A stretch of 64,000 nucleotides of DNA from Mesorhizobium sp. M2A.F.Ca.ET.046.03.2.1 (GCF_003952425.1 NZ_CP034449.1:7304001-7368000), one strand, 5' to 3'; counted from the first letter of the stretch, positions 15,289 to 24,780 are shown. Notes: generated from the letters alone by a model not told the origin. Made by a program: numbers and translations.

Positions 15289-15591
15289 TCAGGCGGGGCG
15301 TGCTGCCCCTTCCAGCTCGCGAAGCCTGGCTTCAGCCGCCGCCCGCGTCAGGCCCGACACCGCCCGGCCCGACGCGCGGTCGAACAGGATGACGGTGCCG
15401 TCCTCGGTGCGGATGCAGCTTATGCCCGGATTGGGGGCCGGAGCCGGGGGAGGAACGGCTCCGGCCGTTCCGGTGAACCGGGGTGCGGGCGGTTCGACCG
15501 GATCCGGGGCAAGCGCCCCGGAATGCGCCCGGACCGGGGAGGAAGACAGTCCGGACGATTGGAATTCCAATGGTGACGGCAGCGCGTTCAT
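15289..15591 (-). CDS. Small prophage hypothetical protein (100 aa)
   Basis: The start ATG at 15591 overlaps the stop of the Cro-like gene (ATGA), so the two are translationally coupled. A Pro/Ala-rich first half leads to a short conserved-looking end (ISCIRTEDGTVILFDRASGR, then AAAEARLRELEG). No family is recognised. Confidence 0.55.
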   Translation of the reverse strand: MNALPSPLEFQSSGLSSSPVRAHSGALAPDPVEPPAPRFTGTAGAVPPPAPAPNPGISCIRTEDGTVILFDRASGRAVSGLTRAAAEARLRELEGAARPA

Positions 15592-15899
15592 GCCGCCTCC
15601 CCTTGCATGACGGCCGCGCGTTGCATGGCCGCGCGGCCGGCCAGCCATTCGTAGCTGACGCCGGCAATGCCCAGCCGGCGGCTCGCCGCCACCACATGCG
15701 GCCAGTGCTGCGGCGCGATGCGGCCTCTGCGGCGCATCTGCCGCGCCGCCTCGTAGCCGCAGCCGACATCGGCGGCGAAAGCGCCGATGCTGCCCCAGCG
15801 GTCGATAAGCCCCGAGACGCTCGTGGGCAGTCCCTGGATGCCGGCGGCCAAAGCAGGAATCACTGGTAATGCGGAAATGCTTGCGGGATGCTCATTCAT
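15588..15899 (-). CDS. Cro-like helix-turn-helix protein of the prophage
   Basis: 103 residues. Residues 30-85 hold a Cro/YdaS-like helix-turn-helix (LIDRWGSIGAFAADVGCGYE, then ARQMRRRGRIAP and HWPHVVAASRRLGI). It is divergent from the S24 repressor across an 80-base gap that contains the CGTAC-N5-GTACG operators, the classical cI/cro layout. It would start the lytic or early transcript and repress its own promoter. Coupled downstream genes support this. Confidence 0.75.
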   Translation of the reverse strand: MNEHPASISALPVIPALAAGIQGLPTSVSGLIDRWGSIGAFAADVGCGYEAARQMRRRGRIAPQHWPHVVAASRRLGIAGVSYEWLAGRAAMQRAAVMQGEAA

Positions 15900-15907
15900 G
15901 CGCTAAG

Positions 15908-15922
15908 CGTACGTTATGTACG
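15908..15922. promoter_or_regulatory. Prophage operator 1 (CGTAC-N5-GTACG)
   Basis: CGTAC-GTTAT-GTACG is a perfect inverted repeat nine bases before the Cro-like start codon. Read on the minus strand it is TTCGTACATAACGTACG, almost identical to the site at 26835-26851. Confidence 0.7.
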
Positions 15923-15941
15923 AATGATGCGCAAGCGAAAT

Positions 15942-15956
15942 CGTACAATTTGGACG
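15942..15956. promoter_or_regulatory. Prophage operator 2 (imperfect)
   Basis: CGTAC-AATTT-GGACG has one mismatch in the right arm. A further half site GTACG follows at 15975-15979, touching the repressor start codon, which would give the usual three-site operator. Confidence 0.6.
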
Positions 15957-15979
15957 ATAAATTTCAGGCATTTTGTACG

Positions 15980-16624
15980 ATGATGGATTCCCGGCACAGA
16001 TTGCAGCAGGCGCGCGCCCAGGCCGGCTATGCCTCGCCCAGCGATGCCGCGCGGGCGCTGCGCGACATCAACAAAAACACCCTCATCAGCCATGAGAACG
16101 GCAACCGGCCGCTGTCGCGGAAAGCCGCCGAGAAGTACGGCCGGCTGTTCGGCGTCGACCCCGGCTGGCTGCTGTTCAATGGCAGTTTGGGGGGCGACAG
16201 CGCCGAAGCGGCGCCGGTCAATCTCATGCCCTCGCCCGTCACCATAGACGTGCCGATCGTGTCGTGGATCAGCGCCGGTGAGCTCGGCAGCCAGGACAGC
16301 GTCGTCAACCTCTCCGACTATCCGACCATCCCCACCGCCGACCTCGAGGAAGGCGAATGGATCGCGCTGCGCGTCGACGGTCCGTCGATGAACAAGATCT
16401 CGCCGCCGGATTCGATCATCTTCGTCAATTTGCGCGACAAGCGGCTGGTGACCAATGGCTGCTATGTGATCTCGGACGAGACGGGACGGGCCACCTACAA
16501 ACGCTATCGCCCGAATGACAACCCGCCGTTCCAGCCGGCTTCCTACCTGGATATCCCGCCGCCGGAACTGGAGGGCGCGATCACCATCATCGGCCGGGTG
16601 AGAAGGTCGATAATCGATATGTGA
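15980..16624 (+). CDS. CI-like self-cleaving repressor (XRE-type N-terminus, S24 peptidase)
   Basis: 214 residues from ATG 15980. The N-terminal helix-turn-helix lies at residues 6-62 (SPSDAARALRDINKNTLISH). The S24/LexA-type domain has the Ala99-Gly100 cleavage site (WISAGELG), catalytic Ser136 (VDGPSM) and Lys174 (ATYKRY). RecA-stimulated self-cleavage after DNA damage is expected from the family. Operators CGTAC-N5-GTACG lie between it and the Cro-like gene. All key residues are present, so the repressor should still work although the rest of the phage is missing. Confidence 0.88.
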   Translation: MMDSRHRLQQARAQAGYASPSDAARALRDINKNTLISHENGNRPLSRKAAEKYGRLFGVDPGWLLFNGSLGGDSAEAAPVNLMPSPVTIDVPIVSWISAGELGSQDSVVNLSDYPTIPTADLEEGEWIALRVDGPSMNKISPPDSIIFVNLRDKRLVTNGCYVISDETGRATYKRYRPNDNPPFQPASYLDIPPPELEGAITIIGRVRRSIIDM

Positions 16625-16754
16625 GGGTGGATCCCTCGGTGCGAGATCGACTTCGGCGGCCCGCTGCAATTTATGCTTGCATTTTAGAACAAAAACAGAA
16701 CTATATAGGAATTGCCAGCCGCGGTCGCGGCATCTCCGGGGGGAGGATCAAACC

Positions 16755-19700
16755 ATGTCTCGCCGTACCGGCGCGGTCTCGCGCATATTCGTCGCCGTGC
16801 TCTCACATGGGCTGGCGTTGGCGGGGGTGACGGTGCTTGGCGCGCTTGCCACGCCCGCCTTTGCCGGGGACTATGCCCTTTGCTTCGGCGACGAAAGCGG
16901 CGGTCAGGGCAGTGACCAAAAGGAAGCGAATGTCGACCAGGCCGCGGTCGATCAGCGCATCGCTGCCTGCACGGCGATTGCCGAAGACGATACGCAAGCG
17001 GAGCGCCAGCGGATCAAGGCCTATTTCTATCGGGGCTCCGCCCGGGACGACAAGGAGGATTGGGACGGCGCGATTGCCGATTACAACCAGGCGATCGCGC
17101 TCGATCCAAAGGCGACCTCGGCGCTGTTCAACCGCGGCACCGACTGGTCCAACAGGGGCGATTACGACCGCGCGATCGCGGACTTCAACATCGTCATCAG
17201 CCTCGAACCGTCCGCCAGCGACGCCTTTTCCAGCCGCGGCTCGGCCTTCCTTCGCAAGGGCAAGATCGACGCGGCCATGCTCGATTTCCAGCAGGCGATC
17301 GAGGCCGATCCGCAAAACGGTGACGCCCATACGGGCCTCGGCACCGCCTGGAGCAAGACGGGCGAACGCGACAAGGCGATTGCGGAATATGACAAGGCGA
17401 TCCGCATCGATCCGGCCGATTTCATTGCGCTGGTCAATCGCGGCCTCGCCTACGCCGCCAAGGACGAGTTCGACCGCGCCATTGCCGATTACGACGCCGC
17501 GCTGGCCGTGGATCCCAGGAGCGCCGATGCCTATGCCAACCGCAGCGCCGCCTGGATCGGCAAGAGCGACTGGGCGCGCGCCATCGCCGATGCCAACAAG
17601 GCGATCGAGCTCGACGCCGGGAACGTCGATGGCTACTACGCGCGAGCGGTCGCCTGGGCGAGCAAGGACAACGACGATCGCGCCCTTGCCGATTTCGACA
17701 AGGTGATCGCGCTCGATGCAACCGATGCCAGGGCGTGGCTCGGCCGGTCGCTGATGCGATCACGCAAAGGAGACAGCGCCGGCGCGGCGGCCGACTGCCG
17801 CAAGGCCATCGCGCTCGATCCGAAGAAGATTGGCAGTTGCGATGCGGGGCCAGCCGACGCCGAGGTGCCTGTGGCGGAAACGGCGTCCAAGTCGGATCTT
17901 TCCTCTTTGACCAAGCAGTTGGAGGCCACCGGCAGGCAAGTTCGTTCAAAACTTGCTGCCGGGGAGATCAGACGAGGGCTGGAGCTGCAGCAACAGGGCG
18001 ACCTTGCAGGGGCGATCAATTCCTTCAGCATGGCCATCGCAGAGGACCCCGACAACGCCGACGCTGTTTACGACAGGGCGGCGGCAGCGGCCGCAAACGG
18101 GGATGACACCCTTGCCGCGAGCGACTGCCGGCGCGCTGTCGAACTCGACCCGCAACGCGCCGGTGCGTGCGCCGCGCTCAAGGCCGGCCAGCAAACCGCT
18201 CCGGCCGCGACGACACAGGACCAGGCTGCCCAGGATCAGGCCGCCGCCAGGATACTGGTCGAACGCGCCGGCGCGCGCCTGGCGAAATACGGTGTCGAAG
18301 GCGCGCTGCTCGATTTCGACAGGGCAATCGGCCTCGATCCCAAGAATGCCGACGCCTATCTCGGCCGCAGCCGCGCCAGGACGCTCAAAGGCGACCAGGC
18401 CGGCGCGGCGGCCGATTGCCGGCGCGCCGTGGAGCTGGATCCCGCGCGATCGGGAAGCTGCGACGAGCAGGCTGCCGGCGATGAGGACAAAGCTGAACAG
18501 GCGCAGGACTTGGAGCAGTCGAAGGCGGCGGACGCCGTCGTCGCTCCGGCTGACACCGCGGCTTCGGCCGAGCCAGGTGCGAGTGACGATCTTTCGCCTG
18601 CCGATCCGAAGTTGGCGAAGCTTATCGACACCAGCGATCCCCGCGTCCTGGTCGCGGTGGCCAAGGGCGACAGCCTCTTGCACGAAGAAAACTATGACGA
18701 AGCGATCGAGGCCTATGAAGAGGCCATCGCGATCGACCGCGAGAGCCCGCTCGCCTATTTCGGTCGAGGCAAGGCTTTTGATGGCAAGAAGGATTTTGCC
18801 CGCGCCATCGCCGATTTCGACAAGGCCATCGCCATTATTCCCGACGGCGCCGCGCTCCTCACGCGCCGTGGTCTGGCCAAGGGCGCGGCGGGCGACGCGG
18901 ACGGCGCGCTTGACGATTGCATCAAAGCTATCAGGCTCGACCCGAAAGCAAGCCGCGCCTTCTTCTGTACTGGAGCGGCCTGGTACGGCACCGGAGACCC
19001 GAAACGAGCGATCGAGGCCTTTTCATCGGCGATCGAGATCGATCCGAAAGACGCCGCCAGCTATTATGGCCGCGGCATGGCGCGGGTCGACGCCAAAAAC
19101 TACGCCGATGCCATTGCCGACTTCGACCAGGCGGCCAAGCTAGACCCGCACAATCCAAACTACGCCGCCGCGCGCAAGGCGGCCACGGCCGCGCAGCAGA
19201 AAGGCGGCATGGGCGGTAATTCGATCATGCCATCCTCGAAGGAACTCGCGGCTTTCGTCGATCGCGGCTATGCGTTCTACCACAAGGGCAAATATGATCG
19301 TGCGATCGCCGAATTCAACAAGGCGATGGCGATCGATCCGCAAGATGCCTCGCCCTATGTCGGACGGGCCATCGCGCTTGTCGACAAAGGCAAGTACGAC
19401 GCGGCGATCAAGGACTACAACAAGGTCATCGGGCTCTACCCCGACTATTCGGACGCTTACATCGGTCGCTCCGTCGCGTGGACCAAAAAGAACCAACCAG
19501 ATCGCGCCATCGCCGATTTGAGCCGGGCGATCGAGCTCGACGCCAATGACGCGCAGGCCTATTTCGGGCGCGGCGGCGCCTTCGCCGCCAAGGGCGACTA
19601 CGACCAGGCGATCGCCGATTTCGACCAGGCGCTGAAGCTCGATCCGAAGATGACGGTTGCCCGCGAAGGCCGCGAACTGGCACTGGCGGCGAAAGGCAAG

Positions 19701-21044
19701 GCCGCAGCCTCCCAACCAACCGGCCGGCTTCCGAACAAGGCAGCGGAAGACGCTATCGAAGCGGGCGATATCTGGCGCGGTCAAAACCAACTCGACCGCG
19801 CGCTTGAGCAGTACGGCATGGCGATCGCCGCCGACCCATCCAATGCCCGCGCCCATACCTTGCGCGGCTTCACCTATACGCTGAAGGGCGATTCCGACCG
19901 GGCGTTGGCCGACCACAACAAGGCAATAGAGCTCGATCCCAAGTCTACCGACAGCTATTTCAATCGTTCTCTCATCTGGCGACAGAGGGGCAAGATCGAC
20001 CGCGCCATCGCGGATCTGACCACCATCATTTCGTTGCAACCGAACAATGTCGACGCTTATGTGCTGCGCAGTCGAGCCCTGTCTGTAAAACACGATTGCG
20101 AGGGCATCATCGCCGATTCGACAAAGGCGATCGGACTGAAGCCAACGAATGCCGAAGCATGGTTCAACCGCGGATTCTGCTGGAACAGGAAGAAGCAATA
20201 CGACCGCGCCATCGCGGATTTCGATGAAACCTTGCGTCTCGATCCAAACTACACAAATGCCCGCAAGGAGCGCGACGATGCGGCTGCGGCGAAGGCTTCA
20301 TACAAGTCAACGACTGCCGACGCCGCGGCGATGGACGACGCCACCAAGAGCGGCATAGCCCTGTACAACAAGGGTCAATACGATCTTGCAATCGCAAAAT
20401 TCGACCATGCCATAGCGATCGATCCTCACAACGCTGAGGCTTTTGGGTATCGCGGTCTCGCGTGGGGACAGAAGGACAATTACGATCGAGCCATAACCGA
20501 CTATGGCAGCGCGATCGCGATCGAGCCAAAAAACAGCAGCTATTATTCCGCTCGCGCTTTCGCCTGGACGGCCAAGAACGACCACAAACGTGCCATCGAC
20601 GATTTCGGCAAGGCGATCGAGTTCGATTCCACCTATGCCTCGAACTTTCATGGTCGAGGCATCAGCCGAATGATCATCGGGGATTACGATGGCGCGATCG
20701 CAGACTATGGCAAGGCCATCGAACTCGATCCGAACGTTGCCAAGGTGCATGTCGATCGTGGAATTTTGTGGGTAGTCAAAGGCGACTTGAAGCAAGCCCA
20801 GGCCGACTTTGAGACGGCTATCCGAATCGACCGGAACAGCCCCGGCGGCTACTACGGCAGAGGCCTTCTGCGGGCGCGAGCGGGCGACCAGGACGGGGCA
20901 ATCACCAGCTTCAATCAAGCCATCAAGCTTTACCCCAGATATGCAGATGCTTACACCGCCCGAAGCCTGGCTTGGGCAGCCAAGGGCGATTTGAAACGCG
21001 CCAAGGCCGACCGTAAGAAGGCGCTGACCCTCGGGGGAAATTGA
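16755..21044 (+). CDS. Giant exported TPR protein (1429 aa, 33 repeats)
   Basis: The ATG at 16755 follows GGGGGGAGG. A signal peptide (VTVLGALATPAFA, cleavage about residue 37) leads to a periplasmic or surface protein built almost wholly of 34-residue TPR units. I count 33, in five blocks split by Ala/Gln/Asp-rich linkers, one containing the acidic SDDLSPADPKLAKL. Typical units read YFGRGKAFDGKKDFARAIAD. TPR solenoids bind other proteins; no enzymatic domain is visible. The internal repetition makes recombination within the gene likely. The next gene may share its transcript. Confidence 0.88.
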   Translation: MSRRTGAVSRIFVAVLSHGLALAGVTVLGALATPAFAGDYALCFGDESGGQGSDQKEANVDQAAVDQRIAACTAIAEDDTQAERQRIKAYFYRGSARDDKEDWDGAIADYNQAIALDPKATSALFNRGTDWSNRGDYDRAIADFNIVISLEPSASDAFSSRGSAFLRKGKIDAAMLDFQQAIEADPQNGDAHTGLGTAWSKTGERDKAIAEYDKAIRIDPADFIALVNRGLAYAAKDEFDRAIADYDAALAVDPRSADAYANRSAAWIGKSDWARAIADANKAIELDAGNVDGYYARAVAWASKDNDDRALADFDKVIALDATDARAWLGRSLMRSRKGDSAGAAADCRKAIALDPKKIGSCDAGPADAEVPVAETASKSDLSSLTKQLEATGRQVRSKLAAGEIRRGLELQQQGDLAGAINSFSMAIAEDPDNADAVYDRAAAAAANGDDTLAASDCRRAVELDPQRAGACAALKAGQQTAPAATTQDQAAQDQAAARILVERAGARLAKYGVEGALLDFDRAIGLDPKNADAYLGRSRARTLKGDQAGAAADCRRAVELDPARSGSCDEQAAGDEDKAEQAQDLEQSKAADAVVAPADTAASAEPGASDDLSPADPKLAKLIDTSDPRVLVAVAKGDSLLHEENYDEAIEAYEEAIAIDRESPLAYFGRGKAFDGKKDFARAIADFDKAIAIIPDGAALLTRRGLAKGAAGDADGALDDCIKAIRLDPKASRAFFCTGAAWYGTGDPKRAIEAFSSAIEIDPKDAASYYGRGMARVDAKNYADAIADFDQAAKLDPHNPNYAAARKAATAAQQKGGMGGNSIMPSSKELAAFVDRGYAFYHKGKYDRAIAEFNKAMAIDPQDASPYVGRAIALVDKGKYDAAIKDYNKVIGLYPDYSDAYIGRSVAWTKKNQPDRAIADLSRAIELDANDAQAYFGRGGAFAAKGDYDQAIADFDQALKLDPKMTVAREGRELALAAKGKAAASQPTGRLPNKAAEDAIEAGDIWRGQNQLDRALEQYGMAIAADPSNARAHTLRGFTYTLKGDSDRALADHNKAIELDPKSTDSYFNRSLIWRQRGKIDRAIADLTTIISLQPNNVDAYVLRSRALSVKHDCEGIIADSTKAIGLKPTNAEAWFNRGFCWNRKKQYDRAIADFDETLRLDPNYTNARKERDDAAAAKASYKSTTADAAAMDDATKSGIALYNKGQYDLAIAKFDHAIAIDPHNAEAFGYRGLAWGQKDNYDRAITDYGSAIAIEPKNSSYYSARAFAWTAKNDHKRAIDDFGKAIEFDSTYASNFHGRGISRMIIGDYDGAIADYGKAIELDPNVAKVHVDRGILWVVKGDLKQAQADFETAIRIDRNSPGGYYGRGLLRARAGDQDGAITSFNQAIKLYPRYADAYTARSLAWAAKGDLKRAKADRKKALTLGGN

Positions 21045-21067
21045 ACGGGGATCGGGAGGGCCGGCGA

Positions 21068-21835
21068 ATGTCACCTTGGAAATGGTTGCAAGTGGTGGCG
21101 GTCATCCCCGTGAGCATCGTTGGGGCTGACGTGATGCCAACGACGTTCGGCGGCGGACATCACCACTATCAGTCTGTGGCGATGCCGCCCCGGGCGCTGG
21201 CCACCGCCGACATCGATGCCGAGATCCGGAAGCAGAATCTCGGGATCTTCGAGGCCATCGCCCGGGAATTTCCGGACGACTACGATGCGATGCTGCGTAA
21301 GATCACTGCCGCGGCCCAGGCTGGAAACCAAACAGAAGTGCGCAATATCAGCAGGCAGGCGGTCGCCGATCTCAGGCATAGATACGCGCCGCTCCTGCCC
21401 ACGACCCCCGACAGCAATGCTTCGGAAGTGCTTTCGGCGCAACTCGACATGCTCAATCATGTCATGGCGCGCGAGACGCCGGCCACCTGCAACAATTACC
21501 TGCGCAACGGGCCGGACGCGATCAATGCACCCGGCCACGATTTCCTGGCTGACCTGGACAGGATCGGCGCCACGCTGTTCCGCGCCTACGGCGCCGCCAA
21601 AAGAAGCCGCCTGCCGGCGGCTGTGCCCAGCGATCAGGATTGGTCGCTGGTCGCCGACGTTTTCACAAAAATCGGCGGCACGCCGGCAGAGATGGAGGCT
21701 ATCTCAAACGCCAACCAGGACTTTCCAGGCCTGTGTCCGGCCATGGCGAAATTCTATGAGGCCGCCCTGTTGCTGCAAGGCGAAGCTGGGTGGCACATCA
21801 AAACCGCGCTCCTTCGCGCCATCGTCGAGAATTAG
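21068..21835 (+). CDS. Exported or membrane-anchored hypothetical protein
   Basis: 255 residues from ATG 21068, preceded by GGGAGGG; a TTG at 21041 overlaps the TPR stop codon. Residues 7-20 form a hydrophobic N-terminal segment (WLQVVAVIPVSIVGADV). The remaining helical domain contains Cys at CNNYLRNGP and LCPAM. Its position 24 bases after the TPR gene suggests they work together, perhaps as a bound partner of the solenoid, but this is inference. No family is recognised. Confidence 0.65.
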   Translation: MSPWKWLQVVAVIPVSIVGADVMPTTFGGGHHHYQSVAMPPRALATADIDAEIRKQNLGIFEAIAREFPDDYDAMLRKITAAAQAGNQTEVRNISRQAVADLRHRYAPLLPTTPDSNASEVLSAQLDMLNHVMARETPATCNNYLRNGPDAINAPGHDFLADLDRIGATLFRAYGAAKRSRLPAAVPSDQDWSLVADVFTKIGGTPAEMEAISNANQDFPGLCPAMAKFYEAALLLQGEAGWHIKTALLRAIVEN

Positions 21836-21896
21836 GCTCCGCACCGGATTTCCCGCAAAGGCCAGCGCAAAGCCGCGTTCCTTCGGCGCTTGGCCC

Positions 21897-22907
21897 CTAC
21901 TCCAGAAACTCGTTCGTAAAGTATGCGCCCAGATCCGGCTTGTCCTTCAGCGCCTTGCCGTTGCCGTCGAGCAATATCCCCGAGGCGAACAGATAGCCGC
22001 CCATAGCTTCCATCTTCGCCTTGTCCATGGTGCCGATGGCGCCGGCCGCACTTTTCAGGAAATGGCCGTCGTTGAGCGCCTTCAGCGATGCATCGATCAG
22101 CGCCGTGTTGGTGAGCGTGTCCTGGTTGGCGGCGACCAGCAGCTCGCCTGCCTCCTTCGCGTGGTCGACGGCGAAGGCATAGCCGGCCCGCGTCGCCTGG
22201 ACGAAGGCGGCGGCGGCCTTTGGATTGGTGGCGAGGAAGGCGTTGCTGGAAACGATCAGCGTCGTGTGCTCGTCCGGCACGCCGTAATCGGCGTAGCGGA
22301 AGCTGCGCTGCTTGAGGCCTTTCAGCTCGGCCTCGACGCCTTCCCAGGTCGAGACTTCCAGCGTGAAATCGACCGCGCCATTGGCCAGCGCCTCGTAGGC
22401 CGAGGTGCCCAGCGTCACGGTGGAAAAATCGCCCTTGCCGCCGTCCTGGCGGATGATGGTCTGCAACAGCGCGTTCTCCCAGGCGCTGCCGAAGCCGCCA
22501 TAGGTCAGGCCGTCGAGATTCTTCGGGCTTTTGATGGCGGCGCGGTCGGCGTTGAAGACGACGCGGCCGGTTTCCGACTGGACGACGGCATAGACGGCCT
22601 TCAGGTCGGCGCCGGCGCTCTTTTGCGTGAACAGGCCGAGCGAACCCGAAATGCCGAAATCGGCAACGCGGTTGGCCACCAGCGTGCCCGAGCCGGTGTC
22701 GCCATAAGGCAGGATTTCGACGTCCAGCCCCGCGTCGCGGTAAAAGCCTTTGTCGCCGGCAACGAACAGGCCGATGTGGTTGGTGTTGACGGTCCAGTCG
22801 AGCGCGACGGTGATTTTTTGCGCGGCGGCCCGGGCCTGCGTAACGGCCCCGGCAAATGGCAGGCTGGCGGCCAGGAACAGCGCCTGCCGGCGGGTGAAGT
22901 CGGTCAT
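21897..22907 (-). CDS. thiY: Thiamine-precursor ABC transporter, substrate-binding protein (ThiY-like)
   Basis: 336 residues of the NMT1/THI5-like family. A Tat-like signal peptide (DFTRRQALFLAASLPFAGAV) is followed by the conserved VALDWTVNTNHIGLFVA, which is typical of pyrimidine-binding ThiY. It is the last gene of an operon under a TPP riboswitch: ykoF-like, permease, ATPase, then this gene, two bases after the ATPase stop. It should capture the thiamine breakdown product formylaminopyrimidine or a related pyrimidine in the periplasm; the exact ligand is inferred from the family. Confidence 0.85.
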   Translation of the reverse strand: MTDFTRRQALFLAASLPFAGAVTQARAAAQKITVALDWTVNTNHIGLFVAGDKGFYRDAGLDVEILPYGDTGSGTLVANRVADFGISGSLGLFTQKSAGADLKAVYAVVQSETGRVVFNADRAAIKSPKNLDGLTYGGFGSAWENALLQTIIRQDGGKGDFSTVTLGTSAYEALANGAVDFTLEVSTWEGVEAELKGLKQRSFRYADYGVPDEHTTLIVSSNAFLATNPKAAAAFVQATRAGYAFAVDHAKEAGELLVAANQDTLTNTALIDASLKALNDGHFLKSAAGAIGTMDKAKMEAMGGYLFASGILLDGNGKALKDKPDLGAYFTNEFLE

Positions 22908-22908
22908 T

Positions 22909-23676
22909 TCATTTCTCCATCGGATGGTCGGGAATTGGGGTCGGCTGACCAAGCAGCGTGTCGAGGATGCCGGCCTCGATCGCGGCCGCCTCGCGGGCGA
23001 GCGCGGCGCTTTCGGTACGCGGGCGCGGCAGCGGCACCGCCACCTCACGCACCACGCGCGCGGGCCGCGCCGAAAGCACATAGATGCGGTCGGACAGAAG
23101 CACCGCCTCGCGCACGTCATGGGTGATCAGCAGCGCCGTCCAGCGGTGGCTTCGCCACATGCCTTCGAGCCAGCGCTGCATGGCCGCCCGGGTCAGCGCA
23201 TCGAGCGCGCCGAACGGCTCGTCGAGCAAAAGCATGTCGCGCTGCTGCACCACGGTGCGCAGCAGCGCCGCGCGCTGGCGCATGCCGCCCGACAGCTCGG
23301 CCGGCCAGGCGCGCTCGAAGCCGGCAAGGCCGAATTCGGCGAACAAGGGCGCCACGCGCTCGCGCGCGGCCCGGCGCGTCATCCCCTGCACTTCAAGCCC
23401 CAGCGTGGCGTTGTCGATGACGCGCCGCCACGGCATCAGCGCGTCGCGCTGCGGCATGAAGGCGAAGCGGGCGCCATCGAGCGGCGCGCCGTCGAAACGC
23501 ATCTCGCCCTCGCCCCGGATCGCGCCTGTGAGGAGCTGAAACAGCGTCGACTTGCCGGCGCCGGAGGGGCCGAGGATCGACACGAACTCGCCTGCGCCGA
23601 CATCGAACGAAACGCCGCCAAGAACCTCGAGCGCGCCGAAGTTTTTGCGCACATCGCGAAGCTCGAGCCGGGTCAT
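22909..23676 (-). CDS. thiZ: Thiamine-precursor ABC transporter, ATP-binding protein (ThiZ-like)
   Basis: 255 residues with Walker A GPSGAGKST (about residues 38-46), signature LSGGMRQR and Walker B MLLLDEP. It belongs to the nitrate/taurine/ThiZ group, judging from the PWRRVIDNATLGLEVQG region. The start ATG 23676 overlaps the permease stop (ATGA). It energises uptake of the pyrimidine precursor together with the adjacent permease and binding protein, at the inner membrane. Confidence 0.88.
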   Translation of the reverse strand: MTRLELRDVRKNFGALEVLGGVSFDVGAGEFVSILGPSGAGKSTLFQLLTGAIRGEGEMRFDGAPLDGARFAFMPQRDALMPWRRVIDNATLGLEVQGMTRRAARERVAPLFAEFGLAGFERAWPAELSGGMRQRAALLRTVVQQRDMLLLDEPFGALDALTRAAMQRWLEGMWRSHRWTALLITHDVREAVLLSDRIYVLSARPARVVREVAVPLPRPRTESAALAREAAAIEAGILDTLLGQPTPIPDHPMEK

Positions 23677-24464
23677 GGCCGGTGCCCGGAGGGTTCGGCC
23701 TTGCGGTCGGCCCTCTCCCAGGGCATGGCGAGGCGCTGCACCAGGACGGCGAGGCCGAACAATGCCAGCGTCAGCGCCGAGCTGACGGCAACGGCGGCAA
23801 GCACGAGGTCGGGCCGAAAGTTGTTCTTGGCGCTGAGCATGTAGATGCCCAGCCCCTTCGCGGCGCCCGCATATTCGGCGAAGATCGCGCCCACCACCGC
23901 ATAGGTGATGGAGATGCGCAGTCCGGCGAAGAAATAGGGCATCGCCGACGGCAGCCGCGCCAGCCAGAATATGCGCGAGCGCCCTGCCCCCATGGCGGCA
24001 AGCATCTGGCTTATTTCGGCGCTTGTCGCGGCATAGCCTTCGACCAGCGCCACCATCTTCGGGAAGAAGGTGACCAGCGCGACCAGCAGGATCTTCGGCA
24101 AGAGGCCGAAGCCGAACCACAAGGCCACCAGCGGCGCGATCGCCACCAGCGGCAAGGTCTGGCTGGCGATCAGCAGCGGAAACAGCGCGCGGCGCAGCGG
24201 GGCCAGGAAGTCGACCAGCGCCGAAAGCACGAAGGCGGCGGCGAGCGAGCAGGCGAAGCCGGCAAGCGTGGCGCGGATGGTGGGAAGCGTGTTTTCGGCG
24301 AGTGCCGCGCGGTTCTCCCAGGCCTGCGCCAGCACGCGGGACGGCGCGGGGAGCACGGTGGGCGCAAGGCCGCCGAGACGGGCGTAGAGCTCCCAGGCGA
24401 GGAGCAGCAACGCAAACGCGAGGGCGGCGGGAGCGATTTTGGCGAAGGTCGCCGTGAGAGCCAA
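23673..24464 (-). CDS. thiX: Thiamine-precursor ABC transporter, permease (ThiX-like)
   Basis: About 263 residues with six transmembrane helices and the BPD_transp_1 EAA-type loop (MGAGRSRIFWLARLPSAMPY). The family core begins at TATFAKIAPAALAF. A family 1 repeat ends exactly here (24460-24510), so the start is uncertain: TTG 24464 sits at the repeat edge with GGGGGGAG too close, while ATG 24542 would read through the repeat and add about 26 odd residues. The original start may have been changed by the repeat. The gene forms the membrane channel of the uptake system. Confidence 0.78.
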   Translation of the reverse strand: MALTATFAKIAPAALAFALLLLAWELYARLGGLAPTVLPAPSRVLAQAWENRAALAENTLPTIRATLAGFACSLAAAFVLSALVDFLAPLRRALFPLLIASQTLPLVAIAPLVALWFGFGLLPKILLVALVTFFPKMVALVEGYAATSAEISQMLAAMGAGRSRIFWLARLPSAMPYFFAGLRISITYAVVGAIFAEYAGAAKGLGIYMLSAKNNFRPDLVLAAVAVSSALTLALFGLAVLVQRLAMPWERADRKAEPSGHRP

Positions 24465-24510
24465 TCTCCCCCCTTGTGGGGGAGATGTCCGGCAGGACAG
24501 AGGGGGGCGC
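24460..24510. repeat. Dispersed repeat family 1, copy facing left
   Basis: Same sequence as 14169-14240 (CCAATCTCCCCCCTTGTGGG), at the 5' end of the permease gene. The inverted partner is at 24582-24643. Confidence 0.8.
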
Positions 24511-24581
24511 GAAGGAACGCCTCCCTGCGAAACTTGCCCCATAGCATCCGACGAAGGCTGCGCTTGCGAACGCCTGACATG

Positions 24582-24643
24582 CCGGCGGGACAGCGCCCCC
24601 CTCTGCCTTGCCAGGCATCTCCCCCACAAGGGGGGAGATTGGC
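24582..24643. repeat. Dispersed repeat family 1, copy facing right
   Basis: GCGGGACAGCGCCCCCCTCT to GGGGGGAGATTGGC. With the copy at 24460 it makes an interrupted palindrome inside the thiamine operon, between the ykoF-like gene and the permease. The rest of 24465-24780 holds no gene. Confidence 0.8.
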
Positions 24644-24780
24644 CTTCACCTCGGCTTTCGCCAATGGCCGAAGGCTGCGCTCCCTCTTCAGAGAGGCGGT
24701 CAGATATGGGGCCCTCTCCCCCATGCAATAGGTCATACCAAACAGCCACGATAACTCTCCTAGACAGCTCGAGCTTGCGC

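Noticed and set aside
15980..16624. Host LexA gene
   Set aside because: Although it has an S24 domain, the N-terminus is XRE-like rather than LexA winged helix, and it is paired with a Cro-like gene.
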